Origin: Bog-473 sp963828825
GTDB taxonomy: Bacteria > Actinomycetota > Acidimicrobiia > Acidimicrobiales > RAAP-2
NCBI GenBank assembly: GCA_963828825.1
Contig: CAWHGF010000007.1
Location: 62,001 to 126,000, forward strand
Direction of reading: 5' to 3'
Length of the DNA: 64,000 bases
Part shown: piece by piece, positions 9,313 through 18,084 of the stretch
Numbering within the stretch: the first letter of the stretch is position 1
Layout of the letters: each line of letters begins with the position of its first letter
Program-made: the position numbers and the translations under genes
Notes under the pieces: generated by a model
What the model was told of the DNA's origin: nothing
Databases searched by the model: none
The model's input: the letters and a program-made list of their open reading frames with translations, nothing else

Positions 9313-11475
9313 ATGGCCAGCCCCCCCAGCGCACCCCGGCGCCCCCATGTCATTTCGGCCCATGGCGACGACCGCCAGGACCCGTGGTTCTGGCTCCGTC
9401 AGCGTGAGGACCCCGAGGTCCTGGCCTATCTGGAAGCCGAGAACGCGTACACGGAACAGGAGACGGCCCCCCTCGGCCTCCTGCGCAGCGGCCTCTTCGA
9501 AGAGATGAAGGCCCGGATCAAGGAGACCGACATGTCGGTCCCGATCCGCCGGGGACCGTGGTGGTACTACTCCCGCACCGAGGAGGGGAAGGACTACGGC
9601 ATCCACTGCCGGCGCCCCGCCCGCGGCATCGAGGAGCTGCCCCCGGCCGGAGAGCCCGGCGAGGAGGAGCAGATCCTGCTCGACGAGAACGCACTGGCCG
9701 AGGGCACGGAGTACTTCGCCGTCGGCAGTGCGGCGGTGAGCCACGACCATCGCTGGCTGGCCTTTTCGACCGACCACCGCGGCGACGAGAAGTACCAGTT
9801 GCAGTTCCGGCCCCTCGACGCCGACGTCGCCCCCGCCTCCGAGTCGGTGCCCGAGACGGGGTACGGCCTGGCCTGGTCGGCCGCGGCCGACTACGTGTTC
9901 TACGTCCGCATGGACGAGGCGCAGCGGCCCTTCCAGCTCTGGCGCCATCGGCTGGGCACCAACCCGGCCGGCGACGTGCTCGTCTTCGAGGAGGCTGATC
10001 GGCGGTTCTCGCTCGGGACGGGGTCGACCCGGGACACCGCGTTCGTGCTCATCGGCCTGCACAGCACCAACACCACCGAGTGGCTGGCCATCCCCTCCGC
10101 CGACCCCCTCGCCGAGCCCCGGGTCGTCCTCCCTCGCCGTGAAGGCGTGGAGTACGCGGTCGACCATCTCTCCTCAGAGGGCGGCGGGTGGTTCGTCGCC
10201 CTGACCAACGACGACGCCCAGGACTTCCGCGTCCTCGCCGCGCCCGACGACGCCCCGGGCACCGGCAAGGCGACCACGGCGTGGCGCGAGGTGGTGCCGC
10301 ACCGGCCCGGCGTTCGGGTCGAGGACGTCGATGCCTTCACGAGCGTCCTGGTCCTGAGCGAGCGGGCCGAGGCGCAGACCCGGGTCCGCGTCCTGCCGCT
10401 TCCCGAGCGCGACCAGGACCGGGGCGACCCCTTCGCCGGCGACCTGCTCCGGGCGGGCTGGATCATTCCCTCCATCGAGAGCCCCTCGTCGACCTGGCTC
10501 GGTGCCAACCCCGAGCCGGACGCTCCCGTGCTGCGCATCGGGCGCATGTCGCTGGTCACGCCCTCGAGCGTCCTGCAGGTCACTTTGGCGGAGCGCGAGG
10601 AGACGCTGCTCAAGCAGGAGCCCGTTCTGGGCGACTTCGACGCGTCGCGCTACACCACCTACCGGGAGTGGGCCGTCGCCCCCGACGGGACGCGCGTCCC
10701 GCTCTCGGTGGTCCACCGCAAGGACCTGGAGCTCCCCGCCCCGTGCATCATCTACGGCTACGGCGCCTACGAAATGAGCATCGACCCGGCCTTCTCGCCC
10801 CACCGACTCTCGCTCTTGGACCGCGGCGTCGCCTTCGCCATCGCGCACGTGCGCGGTGGTGGGGAGATGGGGCGCGCCTGGTACGACGGTGGGCGGATGG
10901 AGCACAAAGCCAACACCTTCTCGGACTTCATCGCCTGCGGGCGCCACCTGCTGGACGCCGGGATCGCCCGCCCGGGTGCGCTGGTCGGCCGGGGCGCCTC
11001 GGCCGGTGGCCTGCTCATCGGCGCGGTGGCCAATCGGGCGCCCGAGCTCTTCCGGGCGCTCGTGGCCGAGGTGCCCTTCGTCGACTGCGTGACCACCATG
11101 CTCGACGACGAGCTGCCGTTGACGGTCGGCGAATGGGAGGAATGGGGCAATCCCCTGGCCGACGAGTCGGCCTACCGCCGCATGCTCACCTACTCGCCTT
11201 ACGACAACGTGACCGGCCAGAACCCGGACGGCTCGCCGCGTACGTACCCCGACCTCTTCGTCACGGCTGGGCTGAACGACCCCCGGGTGGCCTACTGGGA
11301 GCCGGCCAAGTGGGTGGCCAAACTGCGGGCCGAATCGCCTTCGACCAGGGTGCTCCTCAAGACCGAACTCGGCGCGGGCCACAGCGGGCCGTCGGGCCGC
11401 TACGACGCCTGGAAAGAGGAGGCGCTGGTCTACGCCTTCCTCCTCGACGTCCTCGGGGTGCCCAAAGAGGCCTGA
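9313..11475 (+). CDS. ptrB: Oligopeptidase B (serine peptidase family S9A)
   Basis: A 720-residue prolyl-oligopeptidase family enzyme cleaving small peptides after basic residues. The N-terminal beta-propeller begins with the typical DPWFWLR; the C-terminal alpha/beta-hydrolase domain carries the triad S563 (GRGASAGGLL), D656 (GLNDPRV) and H690 (GAGHSG). The block HVRGGGEMGRAWYDGG is typical of oligopeptidase B. No signal peptide is seen, so it acts in the cytoplasm. The start is the ATG at 9313; the upstream open frame is antisense to sufB and is rejected. Confidence 0.94.
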   Translation: MASPPSAPRRPHVISAHGDDRQDPWFWLRQREDPEVLAYLEAENAYTEQETAPLGLLRSGLFEEMKARIKETDMSVPIRRGPWWYYSRTEEGKDYGIHCRRPARGIEELPPAGEPGEEEQILLDENALAEGTEYFAVGSAAVSHDHRWLAFSTDHRGDEKYQLQFRPLDADVAPASESVPETGYGLAWSAAADYVFYVRMDEAQRPFQLWRHRLGTNPAGDVLVFEEADRRFSLGTGSTRDTAFVLIGLHSTNTTEWLAIPSADPLAEPRVVLPRREGVEYAVDHLSSEGGGWFVALTNDDAQDFRVLAAPDDAPGTGKATTAWREVVPHRPGVRVEDVDAFTSVLVLSERAEAQTRVRVLPLPERDQDRGDPFAGDLLRAGWIIPSIESPSSTWLGANPEPDAPVLRIGRMSLVTPSSVLQVTLAEREETLLKQEPVLGDFDASRYTTYREWAVAPDGTRVPLSVVHRKDLELPAPCIIYGYGAYEMSIDPAFSPHRLSLLDRGVAFAIAHVRGGGEMGRAWYDGGRMEHKANTFSDFIACGRHLLDAGIARPGALVGRGASAGGLLIGAVANRAPELFRALVAEVPFVDCVTTMLDDELPLTVGEWEEWGNPLADESAYRRMLTYSPYDNVTGQNPDGSPRTYPDLFVTAGLNDPRVAYWEPAKWVAKLRAESPSTRVLLKTELGAGHSGPSGRYDAWKEEALVYAFLLDVLGVPKEA

Positions 11476-11491
11476 CCGCCCGACGCCCGGG

Positions 11492-12413
11492 CTAGGCCGT
11501 CGATGTCGCGGAGGCCGACTGGAAGTTGAGCGTGAATGGCGCCTGGTTGCCGGGCGGCAGTGTCACCGGCGCACCGTTGACGGTGGCGGTGAAGACGGCG
11601 GGCGCGCCGGCGATCACGGTCACCGGTCCGGTCGCGGTGACCGCGTGTGACTGGCCGCTCTGGAGTGTGCCCGTGAACAGCACCGAGCCTGTCGTGCTGT
11701 TGGTGACCTCCACCCAGCACTCCCCGGTTGTGGCGGCGACGTTCGAGCGCGTAACTCGACGCGTCCACCGTGTAGGTCGCCGCGTGCGCCGAAGCCGTCG
11801 TCGGTGGCGAGACGGCGGGTGGCACGGTGGTGGTGGGGGTGGTCGGCGTCGTCGCATGGTGATGACCGCTGCCGGCGTGTGGAGGTGTCGTGGTGGCTGC
11901 GTTGGCGGACTTCCCGGGGTGCTTCGGGGTGTTGGAGTGCAGTCCGGTGATGATCAGCACGGCGATGAGGAGCAGGACGGCCACGACCGCGGCGGCCGGC
12001 CCGCCGATGCGTCGGGGGCGATGGTTGATGGAGTGGATGACCCGGTCCTCGTTCCCGGTCATGAAGGTCGCCGGGACCGGCTCGGGGTTGGCGTCGTCGA
12101 ACGCCACCGGCTCGCCGGGATTGGGCACCGGCGGCGGGGGGACGGGCGGAACGATCGGTGCACCGGGCTCGGTGAGGCGCACCGTCGACGATCCTGAGAC
12201 GCGGAAGGCGCTCGCGGGGTACCCCGCGCCGTCGCTGCCGTTGTGGCCGTTGTGGCGCTCGCCCGTGGGGTGCGTCCGTATCTCCTCGAGCGTGTGCAGC
12301 TGGCGGTGATAGTGCTCCACGGAGTGCACGTCGTCGTGGGACCGCCGGAGCAGGAGCACGAGCGCGACGATGCCGAGCACGACCACGACACCGATTACCC
12401 CACCGATCAGCAC
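11492..12413 (-). pseudogene. Two-TM protein with RodZ-C-like (DUF4115) domain, frameshifted
   Basis: From GTG 12413 the frame encodes an N-terminal membrane segment (first 25 residues), a His- and Pro-rich cytoplasmic linker, a second membrane segment (AAAVVAVLLLIAVLIITG) and a Pro/Thr-rich stretch ending TYTVDASSYALE. The frame then runs into nonsense, whereas a -1/+1 shifted frame continues as NVAATTGECWVEVTN...TVNGAPVTLPPG and stops at 11492. That tail resembles the extracytoplasmic C-terminal domain of RodZ-like proteins. Dropping one base near 11745 joins the two parts cleanly. It is either a sequencing indel or a recent frameshift. It has no HTH like true RodZ, so the role is unknown. 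Confidence 0.7.
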
Positions 12414-12524
12414 CGCCCCCTATTCAACCGGATTTGTGGGGTGCGCATCACCGCGGCCGGACCAGCCGCAAGGAGGGGTGCGAGATGCGCTCTCCGGGCG
12501 CCCGGGAGGTCGGCACCGGGTGCG

Positions 12525-12551
12525 GGCGGCGCCGGCGCCGGCGCCGGCGCC
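12525..12551. repeat. GCCGGC-type short tandem repeat
   Basis: Low-complexity run of GGCGCC/GCCGGC units immediately downstream of the RmlC gene stop. It is self-complementary and may act as a hairpin terminator without a U-tract. Confidence 0.5.
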
Positions 12552-13097
12552 TCAGGAGGCCAGGCGGGGCCGGATGTCGTCGGGGATGTCGTCGCGCCGG
12601 GGGTTGCTCTGGTCCCGCTTGGACAGGACGGGGTCGGCGATGCCCCAGTCGGCTCCGACGGCGGGATCGTCCCAGGCCAGTCCGTGCTCGTCCGAGTCGT
12701 CGTAATAATTGTCGACGAGATACGTCAGCAGGATGTCGCTCAGAGCGGCGAACCCGTGGGCCACCCCGGGCGGGATGTAGACACCCTGATCGACATCGCC
12801 GTCGAGCTCAATGACCTCGGTCGCCCCGTCGGTTCTCGATCCGACGCGCAGGTCGTGCAGGACGACGCGGACCCGGCCGCGCAGGGCATACCAGTAGTCG
12901 GCCTGGTGCAAGTGGAAGTGCAGGCCGACCAGCGCGCCCGCCTGCTTCTCCGACCGGTTGCCCTGCACCATCTCTGGCCGGTCGGGGAACCAGCTGCGCC
13001 GGTAGGTCTCGACGAAACGGCCCCGCTCGTCGCCGTGCACATCGGGGCGCACCAGCACGACGTCGTCGATCACGGTGGAAGAGATCAGCTCTGGCAT
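12552..13097 (-). CDS. dTDP-4-dehydrorhamnose 3,5-epimerase-family protein (RmlC-like)
   Basis: A 181-residue cupin of the RmlC family. The segments DERGRFVETYRRSWF, VGLHFHLHQADYW (with the catalytic-position His), and GVYIPPGVAHGFAAL follow the family pattern. RmlC epimerises the 4-keto sugar nucleotide in dTDP-L-rhamnose synthesis. The usual GLHYQ-type segment is HFHLHQ here and no rmlA, rmlB or rmlD lies nearby, so the exact sugar substrate is uncertain. It lies 28 bp downstream of the flavin reductase gene on the same strand. Confidence 0.8.
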   Translation of the reverse strand: MPELISSTVIDDVVLVRPDVHGDERGRFVETYRRSWFPDRPEMVQGNRSEKQAGALVGLHFHLHQADYWYALRGRVRVVLHDLRVGSRTDGATEVIELDGDVDQGVYIPPGVAHGFAALSDILLTYLVDNYYDDSDEHGLAWDDPAVGADWGIADPVLSKRDQSNPRRDDIPDDIRPRLAS

Positions 13098-13125
13098 CGG
13101 GCGAACGGTAGCAGCAGGGGCCGTG

Positions 13126-13602
13126 TCAGGAGGCGAAGCGGCCGTAGCCCGACCGGTAGAACAGCAACGGGCTGCCCTCGCCGATGTCCATGGCCACCAC
13201 GTGACCGGTGACCAGCTCGTGGTCGCCGCCGTCGAAGATGTCGCCGAGCCGGCATTCGACGACCGCCAGCGAACCGTCGATCACGGGTGCACCCGTCATG
13301 CCGTGCGACCACCCGACGCCCTCGAACTTGTCGCCGCCCGAGATGGCGAAGGAGCGGCAGAGCGCCTCTTGGTGCTCCCCGAGGATGTTCACGCAGAATG
13401 CCCCCGCCTTGGCGATGCGGGGCCAGCTTGTCGAGCTCCGGGCGGGGGCGAGGATCACCATCGGCGGGTCGAGGGAGAGTGCGGCGAACGACTGGCACGA
13501 GAAGCCGACGGGCACGCCCTCTTCGAGCGCGGTGACGATGGTGATCCCGGTGGCGAAGTGGCCGAGCACCTCGCGGAACCGGGCCTGGTCGAGGCCCGAC
13601 AT
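13126..13602 (-). CDS. Flavin reductase (HpaC/HsaB-like)
   Basis: A 158-residue FMN-binding split-barrel flavin reductase domain: FATGITIVTALEEG, VGFSCQSFAALSLDPPMVIL and GRFAS at the C-terminus are standard. Such proteins supply reduced flavin to two-component monooxygenases, for example HsaA/HsaB in steroid degradation. No partner monooxygenase is seen next to it. It follows the MBL-fold gene by 11 bp on the same strand. Confidence 0.85.
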   Translation of the reverse strand: MSGLDQARFREVLGHFATGITIVTALEEGVPVGFSCQSFAALSLDPPMVILAPARSSTSWPRIAKAGAFCVNILGEHQEALCRSFAISGGDKFEGVGWSHGMTGAPVIDGSLAVVECRLGDIFDGGDHELVTGHVVAMDIGEGSPLLFYRSGYGRFAS

Positions 13603-13613
13603 GTGTCCTGGAC

Positions 13614-14474
13614 CTACGCCTTGCCGAGGTCGATCGCCTGGGATTCGTGGGCCGAGGAGACGTCCTCCACGAGCTTGGCTTCGGGAAGCCGGCGGGCCTG
13701 GTTCAGAATGCGGTCGAGCTCGCGGTCGGTGTGCGACGGGTCGTGATGCGTGAGCAGGAGCCGCTTCGCCCCGGTCTCGGCCGCCACGTGCACGGCGTAG
13801 GCGGCCGTCGAGTGTCCCCAGTCGGCCTTGGCCGAAAACTCGTCGTCGGTGTACTGGCCGTCGTGGATCAGCAGGTCCACCCCTTGGCAGAGCTCGAGCA
13901 CCGCTTCGGGAATGGCGCGCCGGTCGAGCGGGGCCTGGTGGTCGGACATGTAGGCGACGGACCGGCCCTCGGCCTCAACGCGGAAGCCGAGTGTCACGCC
14001 GGCATGCGGGATGGGCCGGGCCATGACCTTGGCCGAGCCGATGGAGAAGTCCTCGGACCCGACGTCGATGGTGATGAGCTCGCCGCGGAACTGCTCCATG
14101 TGGATCGGGAACACGGGTGGCTGCACCGCGGCGTGCAGCGCGTCCTTCAGCGTGCCCTTGGGCTGCGCCGGCCCGTACACCGTCAGGCGCGCGCCGGGGT
14201 CGTGCAGCGGGCTGAAGAACGGGATGCCCAGAATGTGGTCGAAGTGGAGGTGGGTGAGGAGCGCCGTGGCGTGCATCGGCGTGCCGAGCGCTCGCACCTC
14301 GCGCTGGAGGACGTCACCGAACGCACGCAGGCCGGTGCCCAGGTCCACGATCAGTAGCTCGTCCCCCTCGATGTCGATCACGAGGCACGAGGTGTTACCC
14401 CCGTAGCGCCGGTACCGATCCCCCGAGCACGGGCACGACCCCCGCACGCCGTAGAACGTGACGTTCACCCACAC
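13614..14474 (-). CDS. Metallo-beta-lactamase-fold hydrolase (phosphodiesterase-like)
   Basis: About 286 residues from GTG 14474 (284 from GTG 14468). The fold opens with VTFYGVRGSCPCSGDRYRRYGGNTSC, a beginning typical of the cAMP-phosphodiesterase/RNase Z-like branch, followed by the metal motif THLHFDH and later metal ligands in SDHQAP, HDGQYTD and THHDPSHTD. Di-zinc hydrolase activity on a phosphodiester is the likely role; the substrate is unknown. The start is set by the divergent hydrolase gene at 14512; the much longer open frame is antisense to that gene. Confidence 0.8.
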   Translation of the reverse strand: MWVNVTFYGVRGSCPCSGDRYRRYGGNTSCLVIDIEGDELLIVDLGTGLRAFGDVLQREVRALGTPMHATALLTHLHFDHILGIPFFSPLHDPGARLTVYGPAQPKGTLKDALHAAVQPPVFPIHMEQFRGELITIDVGSEDFSIGSAKVMARPIPHAGVTLGFRVEAEGRSVAYMSDHQAPLDRRAIPEAVLELCQGVDLLIHDGQYTDDEFSAKADWGHSTAAYAVHVAAETGAKRLLLTHHDPSHTDRELDRILNQARRLPEAKLVEDVSSAHESQAIDLGKA

Positions 14475-14511
14475 GACGTTACCCTGCGCCGGAGCAGTAC
14501 GTTCTGCACCT

Positions 14512-15384
14512 ATGGAGCAACGGACCATCACTGCGAACGGGCTGGACTTCGCCTGCCTGACCGACGGGCCCGACGGTGGGCCGCTCGCCCTGTGCCTGCA
14601 CGGGTTCCCCGATACGGCGCACACCTGGCGTTACCTCCTGCCCGAACTGGCGGCCGCCGGCTACCACGCCGTGGCGCCGTTCCTGCGCGGCTACGCCCCG
14701 ACCTCCATTCCCGCCGACGGGCGCTACCAGGTGGGAGCCCTCGTGCGGGACGCCAACGCGCTGCACCAGGCGCTCGGCGGCGGAGAGGACGCCGTCCTGA
14801 TCGGCCACGACTGGGGCGCCCTGGCCACCTACGGCGCCGTGGCCCACCAACCCGACCGCTGGCGCCGGGCCGTGACGGCGGCGGTGCCCCCGACGGCATC
14901 CATCGGCATGTCGCTCTTGACCTACGCCCAGCTGCAGAGGAGCTGGTACATGTTCTTCTTCTTGTCCCCTCTGGCCGAGGTGGCGCTGCCGCTCGATGAG
15001 TTCTCCTTCATCGACCACCTCTGGCGCGACTGGTCACCCGGCTACGACGGCACCTGGGATGTCGCCCGTGTCAAGGAGTCCATCGGTGATCCCGAGCACA
15101 TCGTGGCCGCCATCGGGTACTACCGCGCGCTCTACGACCCGTCGCTCCAGGTGCCCGAGTTGGCCGACGAGCAGTCGGCCGCCTTGCTCCCGACACCCAA
15201 GCCGACCCTCTACCTCCACGGCCGCGACGACAACTGCATGTTGTTGTCGTCCATGGGATCCCCACTCGACTTCATGGCCGAGGGCTCGGCCGTGGAGATC
15301 GTGGACGACGCCGGCCACTTCCTGCACGTTGAGCGGCCCACGGCCGTCAATCCGCACATCATCAGCTTCCTGACCGCGACCTGA
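14512..15384 (+). CDS. Alpha/beta hydrolase, epoxide-hydrolase-like
   Basis: A 290-residue alpha/beta hydrolase. The HGFPDTAHTW oxyanion segment and nucleophile D100 in GHDWGALA place it in the epoxide hydrolase/haloalkane dehalogenase group rather than with Ser esterases; the distal His is in DAGHFLHVERP. It is divergent from the MBL-fold gene (38-44 bp gap) and overlaps the end of mutY by 23 bp tail to tail. The substrate cannot be told from sequence. Confidence 0.82.
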   Translation: MEQRTITANGLDFACLTDGPDGGPLALCLHGFPDTAHTWRYLLPELAAAGYHAVAPFLRGYAPTSIPADGRYQVGALVRDANALHQALGGGEDAVLIGHDWGALATYGAVAHQPDRWRRAVTAAVPPTASIGMSLLTYAQLQRSWYMFFFLSPLAEVALPLDEFSFIDHLWRDWSPGYDGTWDVARVKESIGDPEHIVAAIGYYRALYDPSLQVPELADEQSAALLPTPKPTLYLHGRDDNCMLLSSMGSPLDFMAEGSAVEIVDDAGHFLHVERPTAVNPHIISFLTAT

Positions 15385-16273
15385 CGGAGCCCGACGCGCT
15401 GGAGGCCACCTCGTCGGCCTGACGCTCGCGCAGCCGGAGGACGGGATCCCGCCCGCCGGACCACCCGGCGAAACCTTCCGCCGCCAGCGCGGCCGCCACG
15501 CGCTCGGCCCGCGCCGGGTCCTCGGGCCAGCCGCAGGCGCCGGCGAGTCTGCTCCGCCGCACGCCGCCGCGGCGCAGCGCGTCGAGCAAGCGCCCCCGGC
15601 CCTGGCGGTCCGATCCCGCGAAGGTGCTCTGCGGCCGCGCCGAGGGGCTCAGCCGCCACGGGTCGGCACTATCGGCAGCCCGACGCCGCCAGGTGCATTG
15701 ACGGCGCAGCGGGCAGCGCGTGCAGTTGGGGCGCGCCGCCGTGCACACGGTGGCGCCGAGGTCGAAGATCGCCTGGTTGAACTCCCACGCCTGGCCGGCG
15801 GGCACGAGCTGGTCCCCGAGCGCCGTCGCCCGCCGCAGCGTGAGGGGGGCACCCGCCACGCCGCGGGCCAGGACGCGCACGCCGTTGGTGTCGACGGCGG
15901 CCACGTCGTCCCCGAAGGCAAACGTGCGCACCGCCCGGGCCGTATACGGCCCGACCCCGGGCAGCGCGCGAAGGGCCGCATCCCCGTGCGGCACGACGCC
16001 GCCGTGGTCGGCCACCACGGCCGTCGCGGCCTGGTGCAGGTGGAGCGCCCGCCGGTTGTAGCCCAGCCCCGACCACAGGCGGACCACTGCCGCGGGCCCC
16101 GCCGCGGCGCAGGCCGCCGGCGTCGGGAAGGCCGCGAGAAAACGCTCGTAATGGGGCACGACACGCTCGACCTGGGTCTGCTGCAGCATGACCTCGGAGA
16201 CCAGAATGGCCCATGGATCGCGCGTGCGGCGCCAGGGCAGGTCGCGGCGGTGCTCCTCCCCCCACGCCAGCAG
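15362..16273 (-). CDS. mutY: A/G-specific adenine glycosylase MutY (non-standard start)
   Basis: HhH-GPD DNA glycosylase removing adenine opposite 8-oxoguanine. Visible are the catalytic Glu in SEVMLQQTQV, the hairpin LPGVGPYTARAV, the catalytic Asp in VAAVDTNGVRVL, and the [4Fe-4S] motif C-x6-C-x2-C-x5-C (CTAARPNCTRCPLRRQC). The conserved N-terminal RRDLPWRRTRDPWAIL lies upstream of the only in-frame ATG (16189), and no ATG, GTG or TTG precedes it in frame. I therefore place the start at a CTG (16273, LLAW), or a base is missing. The MutT-like C-terminal domain is absent; the C-terminal 90 residues are atypical. Confidence 0.85.
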   Translation of the reverse strand: MLAWGEEHRRDLPWRRTRDPWAILVSEVMLQQTQVERVVPHYERFLAAFPTPAACAAAGPAAVVRLWSGLGYNRRALHLHQAATAVVADHGGVVPHGDAALRALPGVGPYTARAVRTFAFGDDVAAVDTNGVRVLARGVAGAPLTLRRATALGDQLVPAGQAWEFNQAIFDLGATVCTAARPNCTRCPLRRQCTWRRRAADSADPWRLSPSARPQSTFAGSDRQGRGRLLDALRRGGVRRSRLAGACGWPEDPARAERVAAALAAEGFAGWSGGRDPVLRLRERQADEVASSASGSVRSRSGS

Positions 16274-16319
16274 GCGGCGGCGGAAGCGCCGGACCCGATC
16301 GGCCTGGAGCGGCCGGGCC

Positions 16320-16832
16320 TCAGTCCCAGACGTCGTCGCCGTAGGGACGCTGCCGCGCCGGCGCGGCCGCCGTCTTCCACACCATCAGCTTGCGCCGGAA
16401 GTAGCAGACCTCAGCGCCGTGCTGGTTGAAGGCCTTGGTCTCGACGGCCACGATGCCCCGATCGTCCTTGGACCTCGACGGCGTGGCCTCGAGGACCCGC
16501 GTCTCGGCGTAGATCGTGTCGCCGTGGAACGTGGGCGAGCGGTGCAGGAGCGACTCGACCTCGAGGTTGGCGATGCACGAACCGCTGACGTCGGGCACGC
16601 TCATGCCCAGTGCGAGCGAGTAGACCAGATTGCCCACCACGACGTTCTTGCCCTGCACGGTCTCGTTTTCCGCGAACCACGCGTTGGTGTGCAAGGGGTG
16701 GTGGTTCATGGTCATCATGCAGAACAGGTGGTCGTCGTACTCGGTGATGGTCTTGCCCGGCCAATGCCGGTAGATGTCGCCGGGGACGAAGTCCTCGAGG
16801 TAGCGGCCGAACGGCCGGTCGTAGACGGTCAC
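16320..16832 (-). CDS. MaoC-family mesaconyl-CoA hydratase
   Basis: A 170-residue hot-dog-fold MaoC dehydratase. The pattern GDIYRHWPGKTITEYDDHLFCMMTMNHHPLH, GNLVYSLALGMSVPDVSG and TPSRSKDDRGIVAVET is that of the MaoC protein encoded with ethylmalonyl-CoA pathway genes in Streptomyces and relatives, where it hydrates mesaconyl-C1-CoA to beta-methylmalyl-CoA. The pathway's next enzymes are encoded 1.2-3 kb away here, supporting this. It starts at GTG 16832, overlapping the stop of the upstream gene (GTGA); mutY follows. Confidence 0.85.
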   Translation of the reverse strand: MTVYDRPFGRYLEDFVPGDIYRHWPGKTITEYDDHLFCMMTMNHHPLHTNAWFAENETVQGKNVVVGNLVYSLALGMSVPDVSGSCIANLEVESLLHRSPTFHGDTIYAETRVLEATPSRSKDDRGIVAVETKAFNQHGAEVCYFRRKLMVWKTAAAPARQRPYGDDVWD

Positions 16833-17266
16833 TCGTCTACGAGCTGCGGGCGCGGCCGGGTGGTGAAGCCGAGCGAGGCCCCGGGCAGCGACTCACCGTC
16901 GATGGTCAGACGCCAGGCAAAGCGGGTGCCCGGCGCCAGCGGGAGCGGTCCCAGGTTGACGGCGAGCGCCACGTCAATCGGTGACCCCTCCGGGATCCCC
17001 TGCGGCTGGCTCACCGTGAACTCCCCGCGCACCTCGACCGGCTGGGTCCCTTCCGCCGTCTCCATCATCACGGGCTGGCCATCGGCGTCCTCCAGGAAGA
17101 GCTCCCAGTGGTGCGAGGCCTCGGCCTCGTGCCAATCCACGTCGATCTTCAGCGCGACGGCCGAGGGCACGGGGTCGGGGCCAGTCATGCTCCAGCCGCC
17201 ACCCAGAATGAAGAGCTTGCCGTCGGACACCTGGGCCGCGTCACACAGCAGCATGGTTACTTTCAC
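16829..17266 (-). CDS. Conserved actinobacterial protein (DUF6941-like)
   Basis: About 145 residues from GTG 17266 (141 from ATG 17254). It begins VKVTMLLCDAAQVSDGKLFILGGGW, a start shared by a family of uncharacterised actinobacterial proteins, followed by a beta-rich body (VALKIDVDWHEAEASHHWELFLEDADGQ). No catalytic motif or membrane segment is seen. It is coupled to the mesaconyl-CoA hydratase gene by a GTGA overlap, so it may be tied to the same pathway. The family number is from memory and unsure; the function is unknown. Confidence 0.75.
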   Translation of the reverse strand: MKVTMLLCDAAQVSDGKLFILGGGWSMTGPDPVPSAVALKIDVDWHEAEASHHWELFLEDADGQPVMMETAEGTQPVEVRGEFTVSQPQGIPEGSPIDVALAVNLGPLPLAPGTRFAWRLTIDGESLPGASLGFTTRPRPQLVDE

Positions 17267-17357
17267 GAAGAGGGAGGTTACCGGTCGCCGACCTGGCCAC
17301 AGGGAACGCTCGAACGGGGCGCGGGTCGGGCTCGCCGGCCCCGTAGAGTGCGGAGCC

Positions 17358-18030
17358 ATGGTGGAGCAGGTGGGCGCGGACGCCGTCGGCGAACTGAAAG
17401 GTCTGCGGGACGACGTCTACCGGCGTCCTCTGGCCACCGCGCTGTCGCGGCTCGGTCTCGGATCCGGTTGGCGCTGCGTGGACGTCGGCGCCGGTGGAGG
17501 CGATGTCACCGTGGCGCTGGCCGAGATGGTCGGCCGGGACGGGAGGGTCTACGCCGTCGACAGCGATCCCGCGGCGCGAGATGAAGTGGCACGCGCCGCC
17601 GCCGCGCACGCGCAGGTGATCGCACTGACCCAGGCCGGCGAAGATCTCTCCCTGCCCGAGGAAGTCGACCTCGCCTTCTGCCGCTTCCTCCTGCTCCACG
17701 TGATCGAGCCGGAGGCGGTCGTGCGCATGATGGCGGTGGCGGTCCGGCGCGGCGGCTGGGTCGTGGCGCAGGAGCCCATCACGTCGGCGGGCCGGATTGC
17801 CGGGTCGGCCCTGTCCATGCCGGACGCCCGCCACCCCGATGTCGGCGCGCTCCTGCCGGCGCTCGTGCGCGACGCGGGGCTCCGAGGTCGTCGACTCCTG
17901 GGCCGAGGCCCCGGCCGGCGTCGGGCCCGGCCCTGTCACGCGCTATCTGGAGTCGCTCACCGGCATTGATCCCGGGGACGACCCGGTGGTCCTTCCCCCG
18001 CTGGTGACGGTCATCGGCCGCCGGGTCTGA
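17358..18030 (+). pseudogene. SAM-dependent methyltransferase, frameshifted
   Basis: From ATG 17358 the first frame encodes a class I methyltransferase: motif I VDVGAGGGDVTVAL, then YAVDSDP, LAFCRFLLLHVIEPEAVV and GGWVVAQEP. At the GGGG run at 17876-17879 the frame switches from ...LVRDAGL to nonsense, while the next frame carries SEVVDSWAEAPAGVGPGPVTRYLESLTG...VTVIGRRV to a stop at 18030. Removing one G restores a 223-residue product of normal length. This is an assembly indel or a recent inactivation. The substrate is unknown. Confidence 0.75.
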
Positions 18031-18084
18031 ACCGCCCACCCCCGGAACGGGGGGCACTTTGGGGAGCCATTAGGGTCGCTCCCC

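Noticed and set aside
13614..14624. Start of the MBL-fold gene at 14624
   Set aside because: The extra 50 residues lie antisense to the hydrolase gene starting at 14512 and precede the conserved fold start.
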